A DNA stretch of 64,000 nucleotides, from contig NZ_JBFAMC010000003.1 of assembly GCF_040656415.1 (NCBI RefSeq), positions 186,001 to 250,000 on the forward strand, written 5' to 3'. Of this stretch, positions 33,242 to 42,442 are shown in pieces. The notes beneath the pieces are model-generated. The model saw nothing but the letters and a program-made list of their open reading frames with translations, was not told where the DNA came from and made no database searches. Position numbers and translations under genes: made by a program. This DNA is from Rhodococcus_F sp040656415 (GTDB lineage Bacteria > Actinomycetota > Actinomycetes > Mycobacteriales > Mycobacteriaceae). Numbering within the stretch: the first letter of the stretch is position 1; each line of letters begins with the position of its first letter.

Positions 33242-35485
33242 ATGGCTGAGCCCATCGATGAACACTTCATCATCACTGTCTCTGCAATGAGGCGCGGTGC
33301 AGGCGGAGGCTTCGGCGATCGGGATGCACCTCTGTGTGAGGGGCATTCGCTGACGGTGCGGCAGGCGCTCAGGCTCTTCGATTCGCAGCTGGGCAGTCGA
33401 CATCTCGATCTGGCGGCGCGGTGGCTTCGATCCCTGGGAAAGGGCTTCTACACCATCGGTTCCTCCGGACACGAAGGAAATGCGGCGGTGGCGGGGGCTC
33501 TGCGTCCGACCGATCCGGCTCTGTTGCACTACCGGTCCGGCGGATTCTTCCTCGAACGGGCGCGGCAGGTCTCCGGTAGTGACCCGTTGAGGGACGTCCT
33601 GCTCGGGGTCGTTGCGGCTGCCCAGGAGCCGATGTCCGGCGGACGGCACAAGGTCTTCGGGCGCCACGATCTCAACGTGATTCCGCAGACCTCGACGATC
33701 GCTTCGCATCTGCCGCGCGCCGTCGGGGTGGCTTTCTCCATCGCCAGGTCCGCCAAACTGCACGTGACCTCTCCTTGGCCCGAGGATGCCCTCGTGGTGT
33801 GCAGTTTCGGTGACGCCTCGGTGAACCATTCGACGGCGGCGGGAGCGATCAACACGGCCATCCAGGCTGGGTATCGAGGTTTGTCGACGCCGCTGCTGTT
33901 CGTCTGCGAGGACAACGGCATCGGGATCAGTACGAAGACCCCGGATGGGTGGATCACGTCCGCCTTCGGCACCAGGGAAGGCCTCGAGTACTTCGTCGCC
34001 GACGGTTCCGACCTGCCGACGGCATTCACCACGGCCGCTGCTGCCGCGGAGTGGGTGCGAGTCCATCGGCGTCCGGCATTTCTGCACCTGCGAACGGTAC
34101 GACTCATGGGGCACGCTGGGTCCGACGTCGAATCTGCGTACCGCAGCCCGGACGAAATCACCGCGGATTTCGACCGCGATCCGGTGCTGTGCACGGCGCG
34201 CCTACTGGTCGAGGGCGGTCACCTCACGCACACCGAGGTTCTCGACCTCTACGAGAAGAAGCGCGCCGAGGTCCGCGAACTGGCCGAGCAGGTCGGCGAA
34301 CTGCCGCAACTCGACAGCGCCTCGGCGGTGATGTCTCCGCTGCGAGACGGTCTGGAGGAGGCGGTCGCCGCCGTTGCCCCGCGCAACCCGGATCAGGCCC
34401 GGCGAATCCAGGTTCTCGGGACACCCCTTCCAGAAGACGAGGGTCCGTTGACCGTCGCGTCGGCGATCAATCGGGCGTTGCTCGACGTTCTCGCGCTCTA
34501 CCCTGAGGCGCTGGTTTTCGGTGAGGATGTCGGTCGCAAAGGTGGCGTCTACGGCGTGACCAGAGGGCTGATGAAGAAGGCCGGGCCTGCACGGGTGTTT
34601 GATACCTTGCTCGACGAGCAGGCGATCCTCGGCCTCGCCCTCGGCGCCGGGGTGTCCGGTCTGCTGCCTATACCGGAGATCCAGTACCTCGCCTTCCTGC
34701 ACAATGCTGCGGATCAGATCCGCGGGGAGGGCGCTACGCTGCAGTTCTTCTCCAACCGCCAGTACCGGAATCCGATGGTGGTCAGGGTCGCCGGATACGG
34801 GTACCAGAAGGGCTTCGGCGGACACTTCCACAACGACAATTCGATCGGCGCACTGCGCGACATCCCCGGCATCGTGATCGCCTCGCCGGCGCGTCCGGAT
34901 GACGCGGCAGCCATGATGCACACCGTCGCGGCGGCCGCGTACACCGCAGGCGTGGTGTGCGTGTACCTCGAACCGATTGCGCTGTACCACAACCGGGATC
35001 TGTTCGAGGAGGGTGACGAGAAATGGTTGGCTCCGTACCCGAAGCGAGTGCAGGGCAAAGTCCCGGTAGGAAAGGCACGCACTTATGGCGACGGAGAGGC
35101 CCTGACGATCGTCACCTTCGGGAACGGGGTACGCATGAGCCTGCGGGTCGCTCGCCGGCTTCAACGGCTGAACATCGCTGCGCGGGTAGTGGATATGCGA
35201 TGGCTGGCACCCTTGCCAGTGGAGGACATCATCCATGAGGCCGACGCCACGGGTCGGGTACTGGTCGTCGACGAAACCCGTCGATCCGGTGGTGTGTCCG
35301 AGGGTGTGGTCGCAGCACTCGTCGACGCGGGCTTCAACGGCCGCCTCTCCCGTGTCGCAAGTGAGGACAGTTTCATCCCTCTCGGTGACGCGGCACAGGA
35401 GGTGCTCCTGTCCGAGGACACCATCGAGGCCGCCGCCATAGCACTTGTGTCTTCGCCGAATATCACAGCAGCACAGTCTGAGTGA
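33242..35485 (+). CDS. Single-chain 2-oxoacid dehydrogenase E1 (alpha-beta fusion)
   Basis: 747 residues from ATG 33242; a GTG at 33233 in frame is too close to the AGGAG ribosome-binding site. The N-terminal half, about 1-370, is an E1-alpha domain with thiamine-diphosphate region FGDASVNHSTAAGAINTA to CEDNGIGIS. The C-terminal half, about 395-747, is E1-beta: FGEDVGRKGGVYGVTRGL, then DEQAILGLALGAG and VVDMRWLAPLP. It resembles branched-chain 2-oxoacid or acetoin dehydrogenase E1. No E2 or E3 gene lies in the window, so the partner is elsewhere or the enzyme works alone. Substrate uncertain. Confidence 0.85.
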   Translation: MAEPIDEHFIITVSAMRRGAGGGFGDRDAPLCEGHSLTVRQALRLFDSQLGSRHLDLAARWLRSLGKGFYTIGSSGHEGNAAVAGALRPTDPALLHYRSGGFFLERARQVSGSDPLRDVLLGVVAAAQEPMSGGRHKVFGRHDLNVIPQTSTIASHLPRAVGVAFSIARSAKLHVTSPWPEDALVVCSFGDASVNHSTAAGAINTAIQAGYRGLSTPLLFVCEDNGIGISTKTPDGWITSAFGTREGLEYFVADGSDLPTAFTTAAAAAEWVRVHRRPAFLHLRTVRLMGHAGSDVESAYRSPDEITADFDRDPVLCTARLLVEGGHLTHTEVLDLYEKKRAEVRELAEQVGELPQLDSASAVMSPLRDGLEEAVAAVAPRNPDQARRIQVLGTPLPEDEGPLTVASAINRALLDVLALYPEALVFGEDVGRKGGVYGVTRGLMKKAGPARVFDTLLDEQAILGLALGAGVSGLLPIPEIQYLAFLHNAADQIRGEGATLQFFSNRQYRNPMVVRVAGYGYQKGFGGHFHNDNSIGALRDIPGIVIASPARPDDAAAMMHTVAAAAYTAGVVCVYLEPIALYHNRDLFEEGDEKWLAPYPKRVQGKVPVGKARTYGDGEALTIVTFGNGVRMSLRVARRLQRLNIAARVVDMRWLAPLPVEDIIHEADATGRVLVVDETRRSGGVSEGVVAALVDAGFNGRLSRVASEDSFIPLGDAAQEVLLSEDTIEAAAIALVSSPNITAAQSE

Positions 35486-35518
35486 ACCGATGTGACGGCG
35501 GACGGATGCAGGTGGTAG

Positions 35519-36916
35519 TCAACGCCGCTGTAATTGCAGCTTGAACCCCTCGGGCATCAAGGTCAGCCGTTCGTTTACCTTCAACCGATAGTCGGGGTCG
35601 CCGACGATGCGATACCGGTGCAGGATCGTGCCGAGGACGAGCACCGCCTCGTGTAGAGCGAACTGGCGGCCTATACACCCGCGCTTGCCTGTACCGAACG
35701 GTTTGTACACGTGGGCTGGGCGCGACCGGACGCGCTCGGGGAGGAAATTGTCGGGGTCGAAGGTCTCGGGGTCGTCGCCCCACACAGGGTCGCGATGTAG
35801 GGCCGGGATGAGCACGAGAACCCAGTCGCCGACACTCATCGGGTACTTGCCGACCAGGGTCGTCTCGACCCTCGCCTCCCTGCCGTATGCGGGAGCGGTC
35901 GGCCACAACCGCAACGTCTCGTCGAGCACTCGCCGGACATACCGGAGTTTCGCGACTTGCTCGAACTCCGGGGCCTCGTCTCCCCAGACGGCGTCCACCT
36001 CGGCCTGCGCTTCAGCGAGAACTTCGGGGTGCCTGGACAGGTAGTAAAGGGCGAACGACAGTGCACCGGAGGTCGTTTCGTGCCCTGCAACCAGGAAGGT
36101 GACCACCTGGTTGCGGATGTTCAGATCGTCGATCCGGTTGGGGTCGTCCTCTCTGGCAGCCCTCAACATGAGTTCGAGGAGGTCCTCGGGGCCGGTGTCG
36201 GCACTGTTACGGCGGCTGCGGATCACCTCGTCGACGACCGCCCACATGTACTCGACGTCGGCGAGGTTCCGGTGATCCGATCGCCGGGTCAGGAGGCGTC
36301 CCAGCGCCGTGGATCTCATGAGCGTCGTGCGTTGCGAATGACTGAGCGCGTTCACCATCGCCTGTACGAACGGATGCGGACGCTCCCGCTTGAACGAGTC
36401 GAACGAGTAGCTGAACCCGGTGCGACCGATGGTTTCCAAGGTCACCTTCGTCATGTCCGAAGACACGTCCACAGGCGTGCCGTCGACGAACTGGTCCCAG
36501 TGCTCGGTCAGTTCTCCTGCGACATCGACCATTGTGCGGTGGTAGGAGCGCATGGCGGACTTGGTGAAGGCTGGAGCGAGGAGGTTGTGGGCCTTGCTCC
36601 AGTTGGGCTCGTCGTCGAAGGCGGTGAACAGGCCGTCACCGCCGATCTCGCGCAATGATTCGACACCGGGGGCGAGGTGTTTGCCGAACCGGGAATCGTC
36701 GGAGAGTTCGGCCACCATGTCGGCGCCGGATACGAACACAAAACGATTGCCGAGCACCCTGCGCTCGAAGATGGGCCCGAGCGACTTGCCGACCTCCATC
36801 GAGTTCTGTACAGGAGTGCGGATGCTGATGCCGAACACGTCGCCGATCACGGGTAACCGCCCGCGAGGACGCGGAATACTCGCCTTCGCCGCAGTGCGCG
36901 CTGATCCGACGCTCAT
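35519..36916 (-). CDS. Cytochrome P450, CYP102-type heme domain
   Basis: 465 residues from the ATG at 36916. I-helix FLVAGHETTSGAL, K-helix ETLRLWP, the PERF-like segment FLPERV, and the heme loop FGTGKRGCIGRQFALHEA with the thiolate cysteine. Sequence style and the N-terminal PRPRGRLPVIGDVF are closest to the heme domain of fatty-acid hydroxylases of the CYP102 group, but no reductase domain is fused and no ferredoxin is adjacent. It is not similar to the CYP125 in this window. Substrate unknown. Confidence 0.87.
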   Translation of the reverse strand: MSVGSARTAAKASIPRPRGRLPVIGDVFGISIRTPVQNSMEVGKSLGPIFERRVLGNRFVFVSGADMVAELSDDSRFGKHLAPGVESLREIGGDGLFTAFDDEPNWSKAHNLLAPAFTKSAMRSYHRTMVDVAGELTEHWDQFVDGTPVDVSSDMTKVTLETIGRTGFSYSFDSFKRERPHPFVQAMVNALSHSQRTTLMRSTALGRLLTRRSDHRNLADVEYMWAVVDEVIRSRRNSADTGPEDLLELMLRAAREDDPNRIDDLNIRNQVVTFLVAGHETTSGALSFALYYLSRHPEVLAEAQAEVDAVWGDEAPEFEQVAKLRYVRRVLDETLRLWPTAPAYGREARVETTLVGKYPMSVGDWVLVLIPALHRDPVWGDDPETFDPDNFLPERVRSRPAHVYKPFGTGKRGCIGRQFALHEAVLVLGTILHRYRIVGDPDYRLKVNERLTLMPEGFKLQLQRR

Positions 36917-37099
36917 TGTCGACCCCGTATCGCTGTAGCCAGCACTTTCCGATTCGAAACGTACGCCATACCTGAACGCTGTCAAGTAACAGCGGGTCGG
37001 CTGGCCCACGACCGTGTAGTCCGCATTCAGTGAGTGTGTCCGCGCCGGCGCAGGAGGCTGAGCGCACCTTGGAGACTGGTCAGCTCATGCCGCGCGGTA

Positions 37100-37128
37100 G
37101 GGGCCGCATCTAGTCGGGGTGCGGCCCC
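37100..37128 (-). terminator. Terminator hairpin after cspA
   Basis: Nine-pair stem (GGGGCCGCA with TGCGGCCCC), 14 bases past the cspA stop. No T-run. Confidence 0.6.
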
Positions 37129-37142
37129 GCTATCAGGAGTTT

Positions 37143-37346
37143 TCAGAGGCTCCGGACATTCTGAGCTTGCGGTCCCTTCTGTCCCTGGCCGATCTCGAAC
37201 TCAACCCGCTGGTTCTCCTCGAGCGACTTGTAGCCACTGCCCGCGATCTCCGAGTAGTGGACGAATACATCAGCGCTACCGTCGTCCGGTGCGATGAATC
37301 CGAAGCCTTTCTCGCTGTTGAACCATTTCACAACACCTTGCGCCAT
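37143..37346 (-). CDS. cspA: Cold-shock protein
   Basis: 67 residues, a single cold-shock OB-fold domain. RNP1 is KGFGFIAP (13-20) and RNP2 is VFVHYSEI (27-34). It binds single-stranded RNA and DNA and acts as an RNA chaperone. GGGAGAG lies seven bases before the ATG, with a strong hairpin just upstream of that. It is monocistronic, with its own terminator. Confidence 0.95.
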   Translation of the reverse strand: MAQGVVKWFNSEKGFGFIAPDDGSADVFVHYSEIAGSGYKSLEENQRVEFEIGQGQKGPQAQNVRSL

Positions 37347-37370
37347 ATCGATCTCTCCCTGGAGCTGTCC

Positions 37371-37391
37371 GGGGTCTCACGTCGAGACCCC
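37371..37391 (-). promoter_or_regulatory. Hairpin in the cspA 5' leader
   Basis: GGGGTCTC and GAGACCCC around a five-base loop, an eight-pair stem ending 25 bases before the cspA ATG. On the minus-strand transcript it would lie just 5' of the ribosome-binding site. Confidence 0.5.
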
Positions 37392-37708
37392 GATGTCAAG
37401 TGTCCATCCTGTCATCCCTTGGGCGCGAGGACGGGTTTTGCGGCGGTGAGTCGGTGAAGTGTCGGAAGATATCGGGTGCGGGGGAGAAGGTTCTACCCAG
37501 CTCGGCGTGGCCTACGACTGTGTAACCGATGCGACGTGAACGCTCGGTAACCCTGTCAGCAGGCTGGGTCGGCGTGTTGCAACTGATCCTTGCTCGGATT
37601 CATCGGACGAAACGACACCGGCGCAGAGCGTCATTTCCTCACCGCGTGGGTTGCCACTCTCGTGGGCGAACGCCGGTCATCGCAGATCAGCTTCGTCGAG
37701 TCGGACCG
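37392..37708. other. Gene-free region between cspA and hutG
   Basis: About 320 bases without a convincing gene. It should hold the cspA promoter and a long leader, as is usual for cold-shock genes. No clear -10 box was fixed. Confidence 0.4.
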
Positions 37709-38692
37709 CTAGTGTGCAGCAGGCGAACTCAGCGTCGGTGGTGGAATTCGCTTGGTGACGATCCGATGAATCAACCGGGCGGCGGTTCGAGCGGTGCGGT
37801 TGTCGACATCGTAGGTCGGGTTCAGTTCGGCCACGTCGCAGACTGCCAGTTTCCCGCTCGCCGCTATTGCGTCGCAGACGAATTGGATCGTTTCGAGCGG
37901 AACACCGTACGCAGCGGGATCGCTGACGGCCGGAGCGACGCTCGCGGGAAGGACATCGAGGTCGATCGTGAGGTGGACGAGATCGGCATCGGACAGGAAG
38001 TCGCTGACGAAGACCGCCACACGATGGCGGTCGGTGACTGAGCAATCATCGTCGAGTAGATAGTGAACACCCAAACTTCGGGCTGTCTCGAACAGTGCGG
38101 CGGTGTTGCTCGGCTGGCTGATGCCGAGAACGGAATACTGCAGGGTTGTGCCTGCCGCTTGTTCCCGTTCGATGATTTGCCGGAACTGGGTACCCGAAGT
38201 CGCGATCGGATCGGCGCGTAGGTCGAAGTGGGCGTCCAGATTCAGGATTCCGATTCGCAGACCAGGATGGCGGGCGGACGACTGTGCGAGCCCGAGATAC
38301 GTCCCGTAAGCGAGTTCGTGACCTCCACCGAGGACAACCGGGAAACGGCCTGCGTCGAGAGTCGCAGCGACGGTGGAGCCGAGCGCCTGCTGTCCAGCCT
38401 CGAGTTGGTCGTCGGTGACCATGACGGTGCCTGCGTCACAGGCATGGATGGGCTCGGCAATTGCCATCGACGACAGCGCACCACGCAGGGAGTCGGGTCC
38501 CGCAGCAGCGCCTCGCCGTCCATTGTTCCGGGCCACGCCCTCGTCGCTCGCGAATCCAATGAAGACGCAGGCGCAGGAATGAGATTCGTTTCCCAATGGT
38601 GTCACGGCCTGATGCCACCGCAGATGTTCCTGTGTAGCCCCGTCAACCCGTCCGGTCCAGGCGGGCGGGGGCTCGAGTGGAATCTCGGTCAT
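37709..38692 (-). CDS. hutG: Formimidoylglutamase (arginase/agmatinase family)
   Basis: 327 residues from ATG 38692 with GAGGAG upstream. Manganese-binding motifs of the ureohydrolase fold: GGGHELAYG, NLDAHFDLR and TIDLDVLPASVAPAVS. The closing segment DVAELNPTYDVDNRTARTAARL is typical of HutG. It hydrolyses N-formimidoyl-glutamate to glutamate and formamide in histidine degradation. No other hut genes are in the window. Divergent from a peptide transporter, which fits amino-acid scavenging. Confidence 0.8.
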   Translation of the reverse strand: MTEIPLEPPPAWTGRVDGATQEHLRWHQAVTPLGNESHSCACVFIGFASDEGVARNNGRRGAAAGPDSLRGALSSMAIAEPIHACDAGTVMVTDDQLEAGQQALGSTVAATLDAGRFPVVLGGGHELAYGTYLGLAQSSARHPGLRIGILNLDAHFDLRADPIATSGTQFRQIIEREQAAGTTLQYSVLGISQPSNTAALFETARSLGVHYLLDDDCSVTDRHRVAVFVSDFLSDADLVHLTIDLDVLPASVAPAVSDPAAYGVPLETIQFVCDAIAASGKLAVCDVAELNPTYDVDNRTARTAARLIHRIVTKRIPPPTLSSPAAH

Positions 38693-38832
38693 CGTGCACT
38701 CCTCGAAGGTCGAAGGGGAAAGTTCGGGTACCGAACCGGAGCGTGAACTCCGCCGGGCAGATGTCCGCGCCTCGCCACCTTCCCTGATCACAGTGTGCTC
38801 TGGCTCACTCAATATATCGCTGGGCGGCTGTG

Positions 38833-38838
38833 TAATCT
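38833..38838 (+). promoter_or_regulatory. -10 box of the peptide transporter, leaderless promoter
   Basis: TAATCT, six bases, then ATG at 38845. No ribosome-binding site. Confidence 0.6.
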
Positions 38839-38844
38839 TTAGCA

Positions 38845-40314
38845 ATGGGAAACATTTCTGTTGCGGAGCAGGAGCGCGCGCACGGCCACAGATTTCTGGG
38901 GCAGCCGATCGCGCTGGCGAACCTGTTCGGCGTGGAAATGTGGGAACGGTTCTCGTTCTACGGAATGACCGCCATTCTCATCTACTACCTGTATTACCCG
39001 GTATCCGATGGCGGACTCGATATTTCCAGGGCGGCCGCAACGAGCATCGTCGGTGCGTACGGCGGCACCGTGTACTTCTCGACGATCGTCGGCGCCTGGG
39101 TGGCCGACCGACTGCTCGGATCGGAGCGCACCCTCTTCTACAGTGCCGTTCTCGTCATTCTGGGGCACCTCGCACTGGCCACACTGCCCGGCCTACCAGG
39201 TGTCGGTGTCGGACTGATTCTCATCGCGCTGGGGAGCGGTGCGGTCAAGGCGAACGCGACCTCGATGGTCGGCGAACTGTACGCCGCAGGCGACAGCCGC
39301 CGCGACGCCGGGTATTCCATCTATTATCTTGGGCTCAATCTCGGCGTGTTGGTCGGTCCATTGCTGACCGGACTGGTCAATGACATCGCGGGCTTTCGCA
39401 TCGGATTCGCAGTTGCCGCGCTCGGTATGGCGGTGGGACTGACCCAGTACGTGCTCTATCGCCATCGGCTTGCAGGAGTGAGTGACAGGGCCGCGAACCC
39501 GCTGCCAGTGGCGGACCGACTGAGATATTCAGTAATCGCCTTGGGTGTAGTGGTCGTCATCGTGGTGGCATCGGTGACGCATTTGCTTACTGCCGACAAC
39601 CTCTCGAATGTAGTGATCGTCCTGACGGCGCTGGCGGCAATCGCGTACTTCTCGGTCTTTCTGTCCAGCAAGAAGGTCTCTGCTGTAGAGCGCAGCCGGA
39701 TGCTCGCGTTCATCCCGATGTTCATCGTCAGCGCAGTGTTCTGGTCCTTGTTCCAGCAGCAGTTCACCGTCCTGGCGATCTATGCCGATCAAAGGCTCAA
39801 CCGCAGCGTGTTCGGTTGGGAGTTCCCGGCCGCATGGGTGCGGTCCATCACCCCGGTGTTCCTCATCATCTTTGCGGGAGTGTTCGCAGCCATCTGGACA
39901 AGGCTCGGTCCACGTCAACCGGCTACCCCGATCAAGTTCGCATCCGGCACTATCGTCACCGGCTTGGCATTCTGGGCATTTCTGATGTTCGCCGGTGGCG
40001 GGCCGAACAGTGCTCCGCTTCTCGGCATCGTCTTCATATGCCTGTTGCTCACCTTCGGTGAACTGCTCATCGCACCGGTCGGACTGTCTCTGGCCTCGAA
40101 GCTGGCACCGACCGCTTTCCACACCCAAACGGTCGCCTTGTACTACCTTTCGATCGCCCTCGGCACTGCCGCGGCCGGCACCTTGGCGCAGTACTATGAC
40201 GTCGACAACGAGGTCCCCTACTTCACGACAGTCGGCGCATTTTCGGTAGGGGTCGGAGTGATAACGGTGCTGATCGCGCCGTGGATCATCCGGATGATGC
40301 GCGGCGTGCGGTAG
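38845..40314 (+). CDS. POT-family proton-coupled peptide transporter
   Basis: 489 residues, about 14 helices. The first helix carries VEMWERFSFYGMTAIL (the ExxERFxYYG proton motif of POT/PTR carriers). Further family signatures are GAWVADRLLGSERT and FWSLFQQQ, with FGELLIAPVGLSLASKLAP near the end. It imports di- and tripeptides with protons. Leaderless promoter; divergent from hutG. Confidence 0.9.
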   Translation: MGNISVAEQERAHGHRFLGQPIALANLFGVEMWERFSFYGMTAILIYYLYYPVSDGGLDISRAAATSIVGAYGGTVYFSTIVGAWVADRLLGSERTLFYSAVLVILGHLALATLPGLPGVGVGLILIALGSGAVKANATSMVGELYAAGDSRRDAGYSIYYLGLNLGVLVGPLLTGLVNDIAGFRIGFAVAALGMAVGLTQYVLYRHRLAGVSDRAANPLPVADRLRYSVIALGVVVVIVVASVTHLLTADNLSNVVIVLTALAAIAYFSVFLSSKKVSAVERSRMLAFIPMFIVSAVFWSLFQQQFTVLAIYADQRLNRSVFGWEFPAAWVRSITPVFLIIFAGVFAAIWTRLGPRQPATPIKFASGTIVTGLAFWAFLMFAGGGPNSAPLLGIVFICLLLTFGELLIAPVGLSLASKLAPTAFHTQTVALYYLSIALGTAAAGTLAQYYDVDNEVPYFTTVGAFSVGVGVITVLIAPWIIRMMRGVR

Positions 40315-40345
40315 GCGGCTGCCGTGTGTGGGCCGCATAGCGGCC

Positions 40346-41320
40346 TTACCCACCTTCGATGCGCTGGCCGACAGCGTGAAGGATGATGATGCTCGGACCC
40401 CACGGCACCACTTCGGCCACTGACTGTTCGAGGTCGGAGACTGGCGGTAGGTTTCGTGGGCCAAGGACTTCGATCACAGCGGTATTGCCTTGCCACGTGA
40501 CAGATCCGACGACGGCGTCGGGAGTTTCGGCCAACCATTGTTGGGTCGACTTGCGGATATCGTCGGCCCAAACCGTGGCCAGTGAGTTCAAGACCATGGG
40601 AATGGCGACGACGACCAACGCCGCGGCCAGCACTGCGTAGATTCGGCCGTGTCGATTCGATGCGGTGGTGTCGGATTCGCGGGCATAGCCGGCGACTGCC
40701 ATCACCACGGTCGATGTGATCACCATTGCGATCACGTTGGACGCGAACAGCACCAGGGCGCCGGCGGCAAGCGAGGGCGCGCCTGATCCGAGGCAGACAC
40801 CTACCACCGCGAGTGGGGGCACGAGAGAGATCGCGATTGCCACCCCCGGTAGTACGTCGCCGACATCGCGACGGGTGATGGCGATGGCCCCGGCCAATCC
40901 AGTGGCTATCGAGGCCGCGAGATCGTTCAAGGTCGGGGAGGTGCGGCCGGAGACTTGCGAGTTGGTCAGCACATTTGTGGGGTTGGGCAGTACCTGCGAG
41001 AAGATGTACCCGACAAGGGCCACCAGTACGACACCGGCCAGAACGTACAAGATGTTGCGGACCACGAGTCGGCCCCGGCCGGTGACGATGCCGAGACCGA
41101 TCCCCAGAATCGGTGTCGACAAGGGGGCGATGATCATTGCGCCTATCACGGTTGCGGTCGAATCTCCCACGACGCCTGCCGCAGCGATCACGCCGGAGAG
41201 TGTGAGCATGATCCAGAAACCGGACCGTTTTGCCCTCAGGTCGCCTGAGTCGAGATCCAGGCGGTCCTCGAGTTCCTCCAAACTCCGTCGCTGACTGTCC
41301 GGTATGAGAGCGAGGCGCAT
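40346..41320 (-). CDS. DUF389 membrane protein
   Basis: 324 residues with about six helices at 35-215 and the conserved DUF389 string STATVIGAMIIAPLSTPILGIGLGI. It is followed by DVLPGVAIAISLVPPLAVVG and a soluble C-terminal part. Function unknown; the glycine-rich repeat suggests a channel or carrier. AAAGGA precedes the ATG. Convergent with the peptide transporter and divergent from an ABC exporter. Confidence 0.85.
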   Translation of the reverse strand: MRLALIPDSQRRSLEELEDRLDLDSGDLRAKRSGFWIMLTLSGVIAAAGVVGDSTATVIGAMIIAPLSTPILGIGLGIVTGRGRLVVRNILYVLAGVVLVALVGYIFSQVLPNPTNVLTNSQVSGRTSPTLNDLAASIATGLAGAIAITRRDVGDVLPGVAIAISLVPPLAVVGVCLGSGAPSLAAGALVLFASNVIAMVITSTVVMAVAGYARESDTTASNRHGRIYAVLAAALVVVAIPMVLNSLATVWADDIRKSTQQWLAETPDAVVGSVTWQGNTAVIEVLGPRNLPPVSDLEQSVAEVVPWGPSIIILHAVGQRIEGG

Positions 41321-41447
41321 CGTGGTCCTTTCGACCGGGCCAGAGGGTCTCCGTCACCGTAAACCCTTCTCGGATCGAATCGGCGCATTGCGATGTGCAG
41401 GTTGCGATGTAGCAGGAGACTCACCCTGCCGGGTCGTTGCCCTGGTG

Positions 41448-41461
41448 TGAACAACTGTTCA
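41448..41461. promoter_or_regulatory. Palindrome upstream of the two-gene ABC exporter
   Basis: TGAACA-AC-TGTTCA, followed by an AT-rich stretch. It lies 66 bases before the ABC start and 127 bases before the DUF389 start. The regulator is unknown. Confidence 0.45.
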
Positions 41462-41527
41462 ATAATCGGCGCATGCGTTCAGTTGATGTGAAGGCGTCAG
41501 ATTGATTCGCTCAGGGGAGGCCCAACG

Positions 41528-42442
41528 GTGACAGTTGTCATCGACGTCGCAGGTCTTACCCGCCTTTTCGCGCCTCGTCGGGGTGTGGCCGATCTCGACT
41601 TCACCATCAGCGGCGGCGAGGTGTTCGGGTTCCTCGGACCCAACGGTGCCGGCAAGTCGACCACGATCCGGCTGTTGCTCGGCCTGTACCGGGCCGACTC
41701 CGGAACCATGAAAGTGCTAGGACTCGATCCTGTCCACCACAGTGTGCACATCCACCGACGCGTGGGATATCTGCCCGGCGAGGTCGCGCTATACCCAAGG
41801 CTGACAGGGCGTCGGCATCTCGACACTGCCGCGCGGATCCGCGGCCTCGAGGATCTGTCATACCGCGACGAGCTGGTCGAACGATTCGGCGCCGAACTCG
41901 ACACCCCGGTGCGAACCCTGTCCAAGGGCAATCGCCAGAAGATCGGCCTCGTACAGGCCTTCATGCACAAACCCGAACTGCTGATCCTGGACGAGCCGAC
42001 ATCGGGGCTCGACCCGCTGCTCCAGCAGGAATTCGTAACCTTGATTCGGGAGACAGTTGCGCAGGGGCGGACCGTGTTCTTGTCCTCCCATGAGCTCGAC
42101 GAGGTGCAACGACTGGCCGACCGGGTGGCGATCATCAGGGAAGGCAGGTTGGTTGTCACCGACACAGTCGAGCGGCTGCGGCGCAACGCCCCGCGTACCG
42201 TCGAACTTCGCTTCGACCGCGACGTCGACACCAGGGAGTTGTCGCGCCTCGACGGCGTTCGAGTTGTCACCGATATCGATCGGCGAGTCACTCTCGCCGT
42301 CGCCGGGCCGATTGCTCCACTGCTTCGTGTGATCGCCGACCTCGAGCCTGCAGATATGACCGCTCGCGGCGCCGACCTCGACGAGCTTTTCCTGACTTAC
42401 TACCGCCAGGAACCGCACGGGAAGGCCACCGATGCTCACTGA
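41528..42442 (+). CDS. ABC exporter ATP-binding protein
   Basis: 304 residues from GTG 41528. Walker A GPNGAGKST at 38-46, Q-loop YLPGEVALYPRLTG, signature TLSKGNRQKIG, Walker B LLILDEPTSGLDPLLQ and H-loop SSHELDEVQ. The C-terminal 80 residues form the extension common in DrrA-like drug exporters. The stop overlaps the permease start by 11 bases. Confidence 0.9.
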   Translation: MTVVIDVAGLTRLFAPRRGVADLDFTISGGEVFGFLGPNGAGKSTTIRLLLGLYRADSGTMKVLGLDPVHHSVHIHRRVGYLPGEVALYPRLTGRRHLDTAARIRGLEDLSYRDELVERFGAELDTPVRTLSKGNRQKIGLVQAFMHKPELLILDEPTSGLDPLLQQEFVTLIRETVAQGRTVFLSSHELDEVQRLADRVAIIREGRLVVTDTVERLRRNAPRTVELRFDRDVDTRELSRLDGVRVVTDIDRRVTLAVAGPIAPLLRVIADLEPADMTARGADLDELFLTYYRQEPHGKATDAH

